DNA of 25,529 nt from CAJWKT01 sp964465375. Lineage in GTDB: Bacteria > Pseudomonadota > Gammaproteobacteria > Steroidobacterales > Rariloculaceae. The translations under genes and the position numbers were made by a program. Where the stretch lies: the NCBI GenBank assembly GCA_964465375.1, contig CAYXIJ010000028.1, forward strand, positions 1 through 25,529, written 5' to 3'. This document shows positions 8,419-16,950 of the stretch, piece after piece. Under the pieces are notes generated by a model, which was not told the origin of the DNA, ran no database searches, and was given only the letters and a program-made list of their open reading frames with translations. Numbering within the stretch: position 1 is the stretch's first letter; every line of letters begins with the position of its first letter.

Positions 8419-9771
8419 CTAGACATTTTTCGAAAGCTTCACTGCCATACCAAGATAGTCCTCTGGCTTTATTTCCAATAATCGACTTTTTTCTTTCTCA
8501 GGTAAGGCTGAGGAGCGTATAAACTGATGCAATACTTCTCGATCGATGTTTCGGCCCCGTGTTAATTCCTTGAGTTGCTCATATGCATCTGTCACTCCAT
8601 GACGACGCATCACTGTCTGAACTGCCTCAGCTAAAACCTCCCAGCTTTCTGCTAGGTCAGCACCAAGTCTTTCCGTATCCACTTCAAGTTTACTTAGCCC
8701 TTTTTGGCATGACTCATATGCGATTGCACTGTGACCAAGCGCCACCCCAGCATTACGTAAAACTGTAGAATCGGTTAGATCTCGCTGCCATCTAGATTTG
8801 GTTAATTTTCGGGCTAGGAATTCTAATACGGCATTTGCCATTCCTAGGTTACCTTCTGCATTCTCAAATTCGATGGGATTAATTTTATGAGGCATGGTAG
8901 AGGAACCCACCTCGACTCCTGAGGTGGTACGGCGGAAATATCCTAAGCTGATATAGCCCCATAAGTCGCGCGTCAGGTCTATCAATACATTGTTAAATCG
9001 AATTAGCGTTTGCCCATACTCTGCAATCCAGTCGTGGGGTTCAATCTGTGTGGTATAGATGTTTGGCTGCAGCCCTAACGAGGTAACAAAACGTTCGCTA
9101 ACTCCCTTCCAGTCGATGGCTGGGTAGGCTGCTATGTGCGCATTAAAGTTTCCAACGGCACCATTGCACTTCCCATAAATTACTAGCTCATCAAATATTT
9201 GGCGCTGCTGTCTAAGTCGAGCGGCAAAATTTGCCATTTCCTTTCCAAGAGTAGTGGGAGTAGCGGGCTGGCCGTGGGTGCGGGCCAGCATTGGAAGATC
9301 TGAAAATCGATGCGCCATCTCTCGGAGGTCAGTGATCAGAGCATCCATTAATGGGATTAGTACCTTGCTCCGTGAGTCATGAAGCATAAGGGCATAAGCA
9401 AGATTATTGATATCTTCTGAAGTGCAGCCAAAGTGAAAAAAGGTTGAAAGAGGGGGTCTAAATTTTTCCCTGAGAAAGTACTCCACGGCTTTTACATCGT
9501 GATTGGTCTCAGCCTCAATTTTTTTTACCTTAATAGCATCCTTGAGGTCAAAGTTTTGCAGAAGGGCTGTTAGTTTGCCCTCCGTTTTGCTGTCAAGGGT
9601 CTTGAGTTCTTTGATTGTTGGCTCATTTGCCAGATGTCTTGCCCAGCTAACCTCCACTAATACCCGATATCGAATAAGGGCATACTCGGATAGGTGTTCT
9701 CGGAGCGGAGCCGCTTTGTCGCTATAGCGGCCATCCAATGGAGATAGGGCTTTTAGATTGGCGGAATCCAA
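8419..9771 (-). CDS. purB: Adenylosuccinate lyase
   Basis: Catalyses two steps of purine synthesis, SAICAR to AICAR and adenylosuccinate to AMP, releasing fumarate. The fumarase/aspartase superfamily signature GSSTMPHKINPIEFENAEGN and the RTHGQPATPTT histidine motif are present. The frame opens at TTG 9798. TTG 9771 gives MDSANLKALSPLDGRY, which has exactly the spacing of Escherichia PurB (MELSSLTAVSPVDGRY), and GGGA lies 8 bases upstream, so I take 9771 as the start (450 residues). It is divergent from fumC, which makes its by-product's next enzyme the neighbour. Confidence 0.95.
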   Translation of the reverse strand: MDSANLKALSPLDGRYSDKAAPLREHLSEYALIRYRVLVEVSWARHLANEPTIKELKTLDSKTEGKLTALLQNFDLKDAIKVKKIEAETNHDVKAVEYFLREKFRPPLSTFFHFGCTSEDINNLAYALMLHDSRSKVLIPLMDALITDLREMAHRFSDLPMLARTHGQPATPTTLGKEMANFAARLRQQRQIFDELVIYGKCNGAVGNFNAHIAAYPAIDWKGVSERFVTSLGLQPNIYTTQIEPHDWIAEYGQTLIRFNNVLIDLTRDLWGYISLGYFRRTTSGVEVGSSTMPHKINPIEFENAEGNLGMANAVLEFLARKLTKSRWQRDLTDSTVLRNAGVALGHSAIAYESCQKGLSKLEVDTERLGADLAESWEVLAEAVQTVMRRHGVTDAYEQLKELTRGRNIDREVLHQFIRSSALPEKEKSRLLEIKPEDYLGMAVKLSKNV

Positions 9772-9815
9772 GGTATGTGTCCCAGCCTCCCTATACAAGC
9801 GATCACGGAGTGCGC

Positions 9816-9821
9816 ATCATA
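9816..9821 (-). promoter_or_regulatory. Possible purB -10 box in the purB-fumC divergent region
   Basis: The minus strand reads TATGAT (five of six consensus) 44 bases before TTG 9771, in the 81-base region between the divergent purB and fumC starts. The -35 region is poor. A fumC promoter should also be here, but I see no convincing hexamers for it. Confidence 0.25.
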
Positions 9822-9852
9822 CACTATCCTCACACTTATTCTGGAGGGTCGG

Positions 9853-11238
9853 ATGACCGCAAAGTTTAGAATAGAGAAAGACAGCATGGGTGAGCTCAAA
9901 GTTCCAGTAGATGCTTTGTGGGGCGCCCAGACCCAACGGGCCATTAATAATTTTCCCATAAGTGGCCAGCAGATGCCCAGGCGATTTATTGGGGCTCTGG
10001 GCCTAATTAAATGGGCAGCTGCTGAAGTCAACCAAGACCTAAAGCTTTTAGAGCCGGCAAAAGCCAAGGTGATTCAGGCTGCGGCCCTAGAGGTGGCAGC
10101 CGGAAAATATGACAAACATTTTCCCGTCGATGTCTACCAAACAGGTTCAGGAACGAGCTCGAATATGAATGCCAACGAAGTTATTGCGCGGGTAGCTAGC
10201 CAGTCTTTGGGCAAGGAAGTTCATCCTAATGATGATGTGAATTATGGCCAGAGCAGTAATGACGTTATTCCTTCCGCGATTCATATAAGTGCAGCCATGG
10301 CTGTTACGGAGGAGTTACTTCCCTCTTTGGAGCACCTTGCGTCCGTTTTAGAGAAAAAGGCTAAACAGGTTGGAAAAGTTGTAAAAACTGGACGAACCCA
10401 CTTAATGGACGCCATGCCGCTTCGTATGGATCAAGAGCTAGGCGCATGGGCCACGCAGATCCGCAATGATATTCAGCGCATCTCAGGAGCACTTAAGAAT
10501 CTTGGTGCATTAGCGCAGGGCGGTACAGCAGTGGGAACAGGAATTAATGCACACTCTGAGTTTGGCGCACGAGTTGCATCAAGGCTTACTGATCACACAG
10601 GAATTCCATTTCGCTCAGCCGATAGTTATTTTGAGGCCATTTCGTGCCAAGACACTGCAGTAGAGTTGTCTGGCCAGATCAAGACGACCGCTGTGAGTCT
10701 AATGAAGATTTCCAATGACCTGCGGTGGATGAACAGTGGTCCACTATCAGGGCTTGCCGAGATTACCCTTAAACCTGTCCAGCCCGGAAGTAGTATTATG
10801 CCCGGGAAAGTAAACCCGGTAATACCGGAGGCAGTAACTATGGTGGCGGCCCGCGTGATCGGTAATGACAGCACGATCACCATTGCCGGACAATCCGGTA
10901 ACTTTCAGCTTAATGTCATGTTGCCAGTAGTTGCTCATGGGCTTCTGGAGAGTATCGAGTTATTGGCGCGCTCCAGCAAGATACTCGCTGATGGAGCAAT
11001 AGCGGAAATGACAGTTAATGAGCAACAATTAAAAGAGGCGCTTGAGAGGAATCCTGTTTTAGTAACAGCGCTTAATCACGTAATAGGTTACGAGAAAGGG
11101 GCAAGTGTGGCCAAAAAAGCCTATGAACAGGGTCTTTCGATTCTAGAGATAGCTTCCAGGGAGACCGATCTTAGCCGAGAGGAGCTTAAGTCATTGCTGA
11201 ACCCCGTAGAGTTGACTAAGGGCGGAATAAGGGGCTGA
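9853..11238 (+). CDS. fumC: Class II fumarate hydratase
   Basis: An iron-free fumarase that interconverts fumarate and malate in the TCA cycle. From ATG 9853 the protein has 461 residues (Escherichia FumC 467). TGSGTSSNMNANEV (about 97-110), the RTHLMDAMP substrate histidine segment and the superfamily signature GSSIMPGKVNP (312-322) are intact. The frame runs back to ATG 9775, but GGAGGG four bases before 9853 and the family N-terminus (FRIEKDSMGELKVP) fix the start at 9853. It heads a tight unit: the NUDIX gene begins 8 bases after its stop and mazG overlaps that. Confidence 0.96.
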   Translation: MTAKFRIEKDSMGELKVPVDALWGAQTQRAINNFPISGQQMPRRFIGALGLIKWAAAEVNQDLKLLEPAKAKVIQAAALEVAAGKYDKHFPVDVYQTGSGTSSNMNANEVIARVASQSLGKEVHPNDDVNYGQSSNDVIPSAIHISAAMAVTEELLPSLEHLASVLEKKAKQVGKVVKTGRTHLMDAMPLRMDQELGAWATQIRNDIQRISGALKNLGALAQGGTAVGTGINAHSEFGARVASRLTDHTGIPFRSADSYFEAISCQDTAVELSGQIKTTAVSLMKISNDLRWMNSGPLSGLAEITLKPVQPGSSIMPGKVNPVIPEAVTMVAARVIGNDSTITIAGQSGNFQLNVMLPVVAHGLLESIELLARSSKILADGAIAEMTVNEQQLKEALERNPVLVTALNHVIGYEKGASVAKKAYEQGLSILEIASRETDLSREELKSLLNPVELTKGGIRG

Positions 11239-11246
11239 ACGGGAGA

Positions 11247-11867
11247 ATGCGTTCGCTGATTGAAGCGCGGCTTGCAGATAGGTCGCCGCCCGTGGATCCA
11301 AGGACTGAGTTATTGGCGTCAGTCCATGGCTCAGTGCCTAGTGAGCTGCTTGAAATCCTAGATCGCCCAGCTCGACCGGCGGCTGTTTTATTGGGTCTTG
11401 TGGAGCGCCACGGCGACTTGCATATTATTCTTACTGAGCGCGCCAATAACCTTAAGGAGCACCCAGGTCAAGTAAGTTTTCCTGGTGGTCGCATAGAAAG
11501 GGACGACACAAGTCCTACGGCTGCAGCATTGCGTGAGGCTGAAGAAGAAATTGGCCTTAAAGCGGAGAAAGTAGTTGTAGCAGGGTATCTAGATCCCTAT
11601 CTTACGGTGACCGGCTTTCTTATTACCCCAGTGGTTGGATTTGTGAATAAAAGCTTCATAGCGAGGCCAGATCCGATTGAGGTAGTTGAGGTTTTTGAGG
11701 TGCCGCTCAAAAAGGTTCTTAGGGGGCAGGGTATTGAGAGGGGGTATCGGACTCGGCCGGATCTTGACGCAACTTTTAAAATCTATGAGTTTTCATTTGA
11801 AGGTCATTATATTTGGGGTGCAACTGCAGCCATATTATTAAAGTTTTTAAATTTAATTTATGATTAA
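11247..11867 (+). CDS. NUDIX hydrolase, NudL-type CoA pyrophosphatase
   Basis: Predicted to split coenzyme A or CoA derivatives into 3',5'-ADP and phosphopantetheine. The NUDIX box runs from G80-G81 to R96-E-x-E-E-E101-I-G and is complete for metal binding. It is preceded by the UPF0035/CoA-pyrophosphatase extension ILTERANNLKEHPGQVSFPG, which separates this group from other NUDIX enzymes. The length of 206 residues is normal for the NudL/NUDT7-8 type. The ATG at 11247 has GGGAG very close upstream. It lies between fumC and mazG, and its end overlaps the mazG start by 8 bases, which suggests translational coupling. Confidence 0.88.
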   Translation: MRSLIEARLADRSPPVDPRTELLASVHGSVPSELLEILDRPARPAAVLLGLVERHGDLHIILTERANNLKEHPGQVSFPGGRIERDDTSPTAAALREAEEEIGLKAEKVVVAGYLDPYLTVTGFLITPVVGFVNKSFIARPDPIEVVEVFEVPLKKVLRGQGIERGYRTRPDLDATFKIYEFSFEGHYIWGATAAILLKFLNLIYD

Positions 11868-12660
11868 AAAACAAAGATATAAGAGATATTTAGATAAGTT
11901 ACTTGAATTCGTGATGCGTCTTCGGGATAAAACTGAGGGAAGTCCATGGGATCAGAATCAGACTCTAGAGAGTATTGCACCCTATACGCTGGAGGAAGCA
12001 TATGAGGTTATCGATGCTATAGAAAGGAAGGATTTCCGCAACCTCATGGAGGAATTGGGGGATCTTTTGTACCAGGTGGTTTACCAGTCTCAGATTGCTA
12101 AAGAGATGAATCTTTTCGATTTCGGTGATGTTACCGAGGCAATCTGTGAAAAATTAGTTAGTCGTCATCCAAGCTTATTTAATAAATCAAAAAAAAATAC
12201 AATAAAATCAAATGTTAATGACCATCAGGCCGCAAAAGACGGTGTGCGATCTCGGGAACCCCGTGGATTACTATCGTCGATTCCCTGCGGTTTGCCTGGG
12301 TTAACACGTAGCCTTAAGTTGGGCCGTCGCGCAGCGGGTGTTGGCTTTGATTGGACTAGTGTGGCCGAGGTTAGGCAAAAAGTAGGCGAGGAGATTGTTG
12401 AGTTGGATGAGGCAATCGATGCTGGTAGCAATGAAGCTATTGCTAGCGAGATGGGGGATCTTTTCTTGTCGCTAGCAAACTTATCTCGCCATTTGGGCTT
12501 GGATCCCGAGAGTTGTGTACGTAGCGCTAACAGCCGTTTTGAACAACGTTTTCAGCAAATTGAGGATAAAGTGAACAAGGAAACTGGGGGGTGGGAGGCA
12601 CAGGACATCGTCAGCCTTGAACGACTTTGGCAGCAGGCGAAGGCCGAAACCCAAGTATAG
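11860..12660 (+). CDS. mazG: Nucleoside triphosphate pyrophosphohydrolase MazG
   Basis: Hydrolyses (d)NTPs to monophosphates and pyrophosphate, cleaning the nucleotide pool. It has two MazG repeats. The first carries PWDQNQT, then LEEAYEVIDAI (44-54) and MEELGDLL (63-70), giving the ExxE...ExxD magnesium-binding set. The second has GEEIVELDEAID and SEMGDLFLSLANL. A lysine- and asparagine-rich linker (around 12180-12235, AT-rich DNA) joins them. At 266 residues it is typical (Escherichia MazG 263). It overlaps the NUDIX gene by 8 bases and lacks a good ribosome binding site, so it is probably coupled. No mazEF toxin pair is next to it. Confidence 0.94.
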   Translation: MIKKQRYKRYLDKLLEFVMRLRDKTEGSPWDQNQTLESIAPYTLEEAYEVIDAIERKDFRNLMEELGDLLYQVVYQSQIAKEMNLFDFGDVTEAICEKLVSRHPSLFNKSKKNTIKSNVNDHQAAKDGVRSREPRGLLSSIPCGLPGLTRSLKLGRRAAGVGFDWTSVAEVRQKVGEEIVELDEAIDAGSNEAIASEMGDLFLSLANLSRHLGLDPESCVRSANSRFEQRFQQIEDKVNKETGGWEAQDIVSLERLWQQAKAETQV

Positions 12661-12695
12661 ATACGGGGATAGCTCGATAAAAACTATTCTTTGTT

Positions 12696-13457
12696 TTATT
12701 CCTCTTTTTTGCTAAACAGCGGCTTCATCATGTCCAATGGCAATGGAAAAACTATTGTGCTGGTATTGCGCTCACTAGAAATTTCTGTGAGGGTTTGAAG
12801 GTATCGGAGCTGTAATGCCTGAGGTTGGCCCGCTAGGACATCGGCTGCTTCAGCAAGTTTTTTGGATGCCTGAAATTCTCCCTCCGCGTGTATGATTTTT
12901 GCCCGTCTGGCTCTTTCTGCTTCCGCTTGGGCGGCTATTGCACGAATCATGCTTTCATCTAAGTCTACATGTTTGATTTCTACATTGGTGACCTTGATCC
13001 CCCAGGTTTCAGTTGCCTGGTCCAAGATACCTTGAATATCAACATTAAGGGTTTCTCGTTCGGATAGCATTGCATCTAACTCATGTTGGCCCAATACAGA
13101 GCGAAGGGTAGTTTGTGCTAGCTGGCTGGTAGCTTCCACACGATTTTCTACCTGAATAATTGCCTTTTCTGGATCTACCACGCGAAAATAGATTACTGCA
13201 CTGACTTTAACCGACACATTATCTCTGGAGATTACATCCTGAGTAGGGACGTCCAGAACAATTGTCCTTAGGTCAAGTCGAATCATTTTTTGTAATCCGG
13301 GAATAACAATAATCAAGCCCGGTCCCTTAACTTTCCAAAAGCGCCCAAGTAGAAAAATGACGCCTCGCTCATATTCTCTAAGGATTTTGATAGCGCTGAA
13401 TATAAAGAGAACAATTATTGCAAGCAGAAACAGTGGCATTTCAAATAATCCAAACAT
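12696..13457 (-). CDS. Slipin (stomatin-like SPFH-domain membrane protein)
   Basis: A 253-residue inner-membrane scaffold of the stomatin/prohibitin group. One N-terminal membrane segment (about 5-25) is followed by REYERGVIFLLGRF, the start of the SPFH domain, and by DVPTQDVISRDNVSV, VDPEKAI and TTLRSVLGQHELD. After that comes a charged, alanine-rich coiled coil (RAIAAQAEAERARRAKII) and a hydrophobic C-terminal tail. ATG 13457 has AAGGGG five bases upstream, and that site contains the nfeD stop codon. The gene follows nfeD by 9 bases, the usual slipin-NfeD operon, and the protease is thought to cleave slipin near its C-terminus. Confidence 0.93.
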   Translation of the reverse strand: MFGLFEMPLFLLAIIVLFIFSAIKILREYERGVIFLLGRFWKVKGPGLIIVIPGLQKMIRLDLRTIVLDVPTQDVISRDNVSVKVSAVIYFRVVDPEKAIIQVENRVEATSQLAQTTLRSVLGQHELDAMLSERETLNVDIQGILDQATETWGIKVTNVEIKHVDLDESMIRAIAAQAEAERARRAKIIHAEGEFQASKKLAEAADVLAGQPQALQLRYLQTLTEISSERNTSTIVFPLPLDMMKPLFSKKEE

Positions 13458-13466
13458 AACGACCCC

Positions 13467-14927
13467 TTAATTGATATTGTCAGAGGGCTCAACATATAGC
13501 AGTAGCCCTTCAATTTTTATCACACGTAGATTCTGATTTTTTGCAATCGGCTCAGATGATCGCGCTAACCAGCGTTCTCCATGTACCCAGATTTGACCTT
13601 CCTGATCGAAGCTCTCCAGCGCTCGCCCGGGTGCGCCAGTCATTTCCTCAATTCCGCTGACAACAGGCCTGGCTCTAGATTTCATAGCAAACCAAATAAT
13701 TCCCATGAGCGCTAATGCAGCCGTGAGTGAAATGGCAAAAATTAGTGGTACTGAAATACCGAATCCTGGTATGTCTGTATCAACCAGTATCACGGAACCA
13801 AATACGAACGCAGCTATCCCGCCAATTCCAAGAGCTCCGAAGCTGGGCATGAGAAACTCCCCGATTATGAGAATGATTCCTAGGAGGATCAAGGCAAGCC
13901 CAGCATAATTAATAGGTAGCACTTGGAAGGCAAACAGGGCCAGAAGAAGCGAGATAGCCCCTACAACACCTGGCAGGAGGCCCCCAGGGTTGTATCCTTC
14001 CAAGATCAAGCCGTAGATCCCCACAAGCATAAGGAGGTAGGCTAGCGTTGGGTTGCTAATTACCTCAAGCAAACGGGTCCGCCAGTCCGGCTCAAAGCGT
14101 TCAATAGGAAGCCCTGCGGTATTGATGGTTGCAACTGAGCCATTTAGCTCTACCTCCCATCCGTCAAGTTGCTTCAGGAGGTCGGCTAGATCGTTAGCAA
14201 TCAAGTCAATGACATTGCTTTCAAGCGCCGCCTGAGCACTAAGGCTTTCAGCTGACCGTACGGCAGCCTCGGCCCACTCTGCATTGCGTCCACGTTGCTC
14301 CGCAAGGCTACGTATATAAGCCACCGCATCATTAATAGCTTTCCGTTCAAGTGTGGTGTTCGGATTCACATCTTCAGCTGGGGGGTCCTCTAGATCATCA
14401 TCATTTGTTGTGGGCAGCGGGTCTTGTGCATCATCGGGTGGTTTTGTATCGGGAGTCATTGGCGTTGGCCCTCCAATGGCTACCGGTGTTGCTGCTCCAA
14501 TATTGGTGGCGGGAGCCATAGCCGCAATATGACTTGCATATAATATGTATGTACCAGCGCTGGCAGCGCGCGCTCCTTGGGGTGAGACGAAGGTAACAAC
14601 CGGAACTGGAGAGCCCAGAATTGATTGAATGATTTCCCGCATAGAGGTATCAAGTCCACCCGGTGTATCCATTTCAATGATAATCATTGCCGCACCGATC
14701 TCTTGGGCCTGTTCGGTGCTACGGGTGATAAAATCACTCGTTGCTGGTCCAATTGGGCCCTCTATTGCTAACAAAACTACGGGGCCTTCGTTGGCCTGGG
14801 CATTTGCCTCAGGGGTACTGGTAGATGCTTCCTGTGCACCCAGCAAAGGGATCCAGCCTAGAGCAAATAGTGCCAGATGAATGATTGTAGCGCAGCCGGA
14901 AGAGCGCTCAGGCATGGCCTTTAACAT
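13467..14927 (-). CDS. NfeD membrane-bound ClpP-class serine protease
   Basis: Long-form NfeD (486 residues): signal peptide or first membrane segment (about 1-31), ClpP-like protease domain, four or five membrane segments (about 265-400) and a C-terminal OB-fold domain ending in LLLYVEPSD. The catalytic serine is probably S123 in ARAASAGTYIL and the lysine K196 in ERKAINDAVAYI, by analogy with Pyrococcus PH1510. An acidic proline-rich insert (152-191) lies between them. The frame opens further up at 14978, but ATG 14927 has AGGGG six bases upstream and starts a proper signal peptide, so I chose it. It pairs with the downstream slipin. It is divergent from the DAHP synthase gene, only 25 bases away. 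Confidence 0.92.
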   Translation of the reverse strand: MLKAMPERSSGCATIIHLALFALGWIPLLGAQEASTSTPEANAQANEGPVVLLAIEGPIGPATSDFITRSTEQAQEIGAAMIIIEMDTPGGLDTSMREIIQSILGSPVPVVTFVSPQGARAASAGTYILYASHIAAMAPATNIGAATPVAIGGPTPMTPDTKPPDDAQDPLPTTNDDDLEDPPAEDVNPNTTLERKAINDAVAYIRSLAEQRGRNAEWAEAAVRSAESLSAQAALESNVIDLIANDLADLLKQLDGWEVELNGSVATINTAGLPIERFEPDWRTRLLEVISNPTLAYLLMLVGIYGLILEGYNPGGLLPGVVGAISLLLALFAFQVLPINYAGLALILLGIILIIGEFLMPSFGALGIGGIAAFVFGSVILVDTDIPGFGISVPLIFAISLTAALALMGIIWFAMKSRARPVVSGIEEMTGAPGRALESFDQEGQIWVHGERWLARSSEPIAKNQNLRVIKIEGLLLYVEPSDNIN

Positions 14928-14952
14928 AATAGCCCCTGTATAGTCGCCTTCT

Positions 14953-16308
14953 ATGAAACACGCAAGTACCCATGACAATTGGAGTCTGACTAGCTGGCAG
15001 TCTTTTGAGGTCTCCCAGCAGCCAACTTACAAGGATAGCGAGGCGTTGGAGTCCGCTTTAACCGAACTTGGTCAGCTGCCGCCTATCGTTACCAGCTGGG
15101 AAGTGGAGTCGCTAAAAAAGGAGCTAGCAAAGGCTCAAAATGGGGATGCTTTTGTCCTTCAGGGCGGCGATTGCTCAGAGAATTTTGAGGATTGTAAGTC
15201 TGAAATCATTGTTCAAAAGCTCAAGATTTTGCTGCAGATGTCCCTCATCATGATGATGGGCATGGAGAAACCTATTGTTCGCATTGGGCGCATGGCAGGT
15301 CAATACGCAAAGCCGAGAAGTGAAGATATGGAGAACCGTGAGGGGGTGTCTCTGCCTAGCTATCGGGGGGATCTAATTAATCATTCGCCGTTTAAAGCTG
15401 AAGATCGGGAGCCAGATGCAAAATTGATGCTAAGGGGCTATGAGCGAGCGGCGTTGACCTTAAATTTTGTGCGATCACTTATTGATGGTGGCTTTGCTGA
15501 TCTCCATCATCCTGAAAATTGGGATCTTAAGTTTGCTAGTGAGTCACCGATGGCCGCCGAGTACCACAAGCTTGTCGATTCGGTGACTACTTCGTTAGGT
15601 TTCTTCGAGTCCGTGACAGGAAAGTCTATTTATGCGCAAAGAATTGAATTTTACGTTTCGCATGAAGGGCTTCATCTGCCATACGAGCAGGCCCAGACGA
15701 GATTTTTGTCACATCGAGATGGTTGGTACAATTTATCGACTCATTTTCCTTGGATAGGCATGCGTACCACCGATGTGCGTGGCGCGCATGTTGAATACTT
15801 TCGTGGCCTAGCTAATCCGATCGGGGTCAAGATAGGGAGTGACTTCTCAGAAAAAAAGGTACAAGCCCTGATTAAGGCACTTAATCCGGGCAACGAACCT
15901 GGCCGCCTTGCTTTTATTACGCGCTTCGGATCAGAGCAGATCGAGGAGCATCTTCCAAGAATAATCAAGGCCGTCAAAGGGGCTAATGCCGATGTACTTT
16001 GGATCTGCGATCCAATGCATGGCAACACAGAAACGACGACAGAGGGCTACAAAACTCGTCGTTTTGACCGAATTCTTTCAGAGCTGCGATCAGCATTTAG
16101 GATCCATAAGGATTCTGGCGGATGTCTCGGTGGCGTCCATCTGGAACTTACCGGCGAGAATGTCACAGAATGCATTGGTGGAGCGCGAGGACTGAAGGAA
16201 GCAGACCTTACGCGCGCCTATAAATCACAAGTAGATCCAAGACTAAACTATGAGCAGGCAATAGAAATTGCCATGCTCATTGCAAGGCGCTTGCGCGCCC
16301 AAGATTGA
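14953..16308 (+). CDS. Class II 3-deoxy-7-phosphoheptulonate (DAHP) synthase
   Basis: First enzyme of the shikimate pathway, joining phosphoenolpyruvate and erythrose 4-phosphate. It is of the plant/mycobacterial class II type, unlike AroFGH of enterics. Marks are QQPTYKD near the N-terminus, LQGGDCSENF with metal-binding C74, VRIGRMAGQYAKPRS, YRGDLIN, CDPMHGN with metal-ligand H356, GGVHLELTGENVTEC and the terminal DPRLNYEQA. At 451 residues it is the usual bacterial class II length. ATG 14953 has no ribosome binding site. It heads a run of four plus-strand genes, with the glycosylase only 3 bases after its stop. Confidence 0.95.
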   Translation: MKHASTHDNWSLTSWQSFEVSQQPTYKDSEALESALTELGQLPPIVTSWEVESLKKELAKAQNGDAFVLQGGDCSENFEDCKSEIIVQKLKILLQMSLIMMMGMEKPIVRIGRMAGQYAKPRSEDMENREGVSLPSYRGDLINHSPFKAEDREPDAKLMLRGYERAALTLNFVRSLIDGGFADLHHPENWDLKFASESPMAAEYHKLVDSVTTSLGFFESVTGKSIYAQRIEFYVSHEGLHLPYEQAQTRFLSHRDGWYNLSTHFPWIGMRTTDVRGAHVEYFRGLANPIGVKIGSDFSEKKVQALIKALNPGNEPGRLAFITRFGSEQIEEHLPRIIKAVKGANADVLWICDPMHGNTETTTEGYKTRRFDRILSELRSAFRIHKDSGGCLGGVHLELTGENVTECIGGARGLKEADLTRAYKSQVDPRLNYEQAIEIAMLIARRLRAQD

Positions 16309-16311
16309 CAG

Positions 16312-16950
16312 TTGGCGACTGCCTGCTTTGATTCGACTTGCGTTGGTTGCGAGCGACTTGCGCAGTATCTTGCAGGCTTAAGGGCTAGCAATCCTCGCTA
16401 TCATAATCGACCGGTACCAGCTTTTGGTGACCCTAGGGCGCGTTTATTGATCGTTGGTCTCGCACCTGGAATGCACGGTGCAAATGCATCCGGGAGGCCC
16501 TTTACCGGAGATTTTGCGGGGATCTTGCTATACAGGTGCCTATTTGAGGCTGGCCTATCGTCTACACCAGAATCAATATGTTCGAATGATGGGCTTCGCC
16601 TGCTGGGTTGCCGAATTACAAACGCTGTAAAATGTCTTCCACCAAAAAATAAACCGACAACGCAGGAAATTGTTAGGTGTAATACTTACTTAACGGAAGA
16701 GCTCGCATCGGTGCCAAAGGGTGGTGTTGTGCTAGGACTTGGATTCATTGCACATCAGGCTGTGCTTCGTGCATTTTCCTTGAAACTGAGTGGCTTCCGT
16801 TTTGGCCATGGTGAGATATTTAAACTACCAGGTGGTCGCTGGCTCTTAGATTCCTACCATTGCAGTCGTTATAACACACAAACTAAGCGCTTAACTAAGG
16901 AAATGTTCCAAAGAGTAATAATTAGAGCTAAAAATTTAGCATTCGCGTGA
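16312..16950 (+). CDS. Family-5 uracil-DNA glycosylase (UDGb, iron-sulfur type)
   Basis: Removes uracil, and in this family often hypoxanthine, from DNA to start base excision repair. Motif A is GLAPGMHGANASGRPFTGDF (49-68). Motif C is DSYHCSRYNTQTKRLT (180-195), with H183 and N188 of the H-x-S-x-x-N pattern but Cys184 where proline is usual. Four cysteines spaced for a 4Fe-4S cluster are C10, C13, C108 (NAVKCLPP) and C123. The start is TTG 16312, because no other start precedes motif A and the upstream stop is two codons before it. There is no ribosome binding site, so it probably relies on coupling to the gene before it. It overlaps uvrC by 4 bases. At 212 residues it is normal for family 4/5. 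Confidence 0.88.
   Translation: MATACFDSTCVGCERLAQYLAGLRASNPRYHNRPVPAFGDPRARLLIVGLAPGMHGANASGRPFTGDFAGILLYRCLFEAGLSSTPESICSNDGLRLLGCRITNAVKCLPPKNKPTTQEIVRCNTYLTEELASVPKGGVVLGLGFIAHQAVLRAFSLKLSGFRFGHGEIFKLPGGRWLLDSYHCSRYNTQTKRLTKEMFQRVIIRAKNLAFA

Noticed and set aside
9753..10067. Minus-strand frame of about 104 codons across the fumC start
   Set aside because: It lies antisense to the well-supported fumC 5' end, has no recognisable domain and appears only because fumC leaves that frame open.
12178..12215. A-rich stretch in mazG as an insertion or frameshift
   Set aside because: The frame continues through it into an intact second MazG repeat; it encodes a lysine/asparagine linker between the domains.
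11860..12660. mazG as part of a mazEF toxin-antitoxin locus
   Set aside because: No toxin- or antitoxin-like frame is adjacent; the neighbours are fumC and a NUDIX gene.
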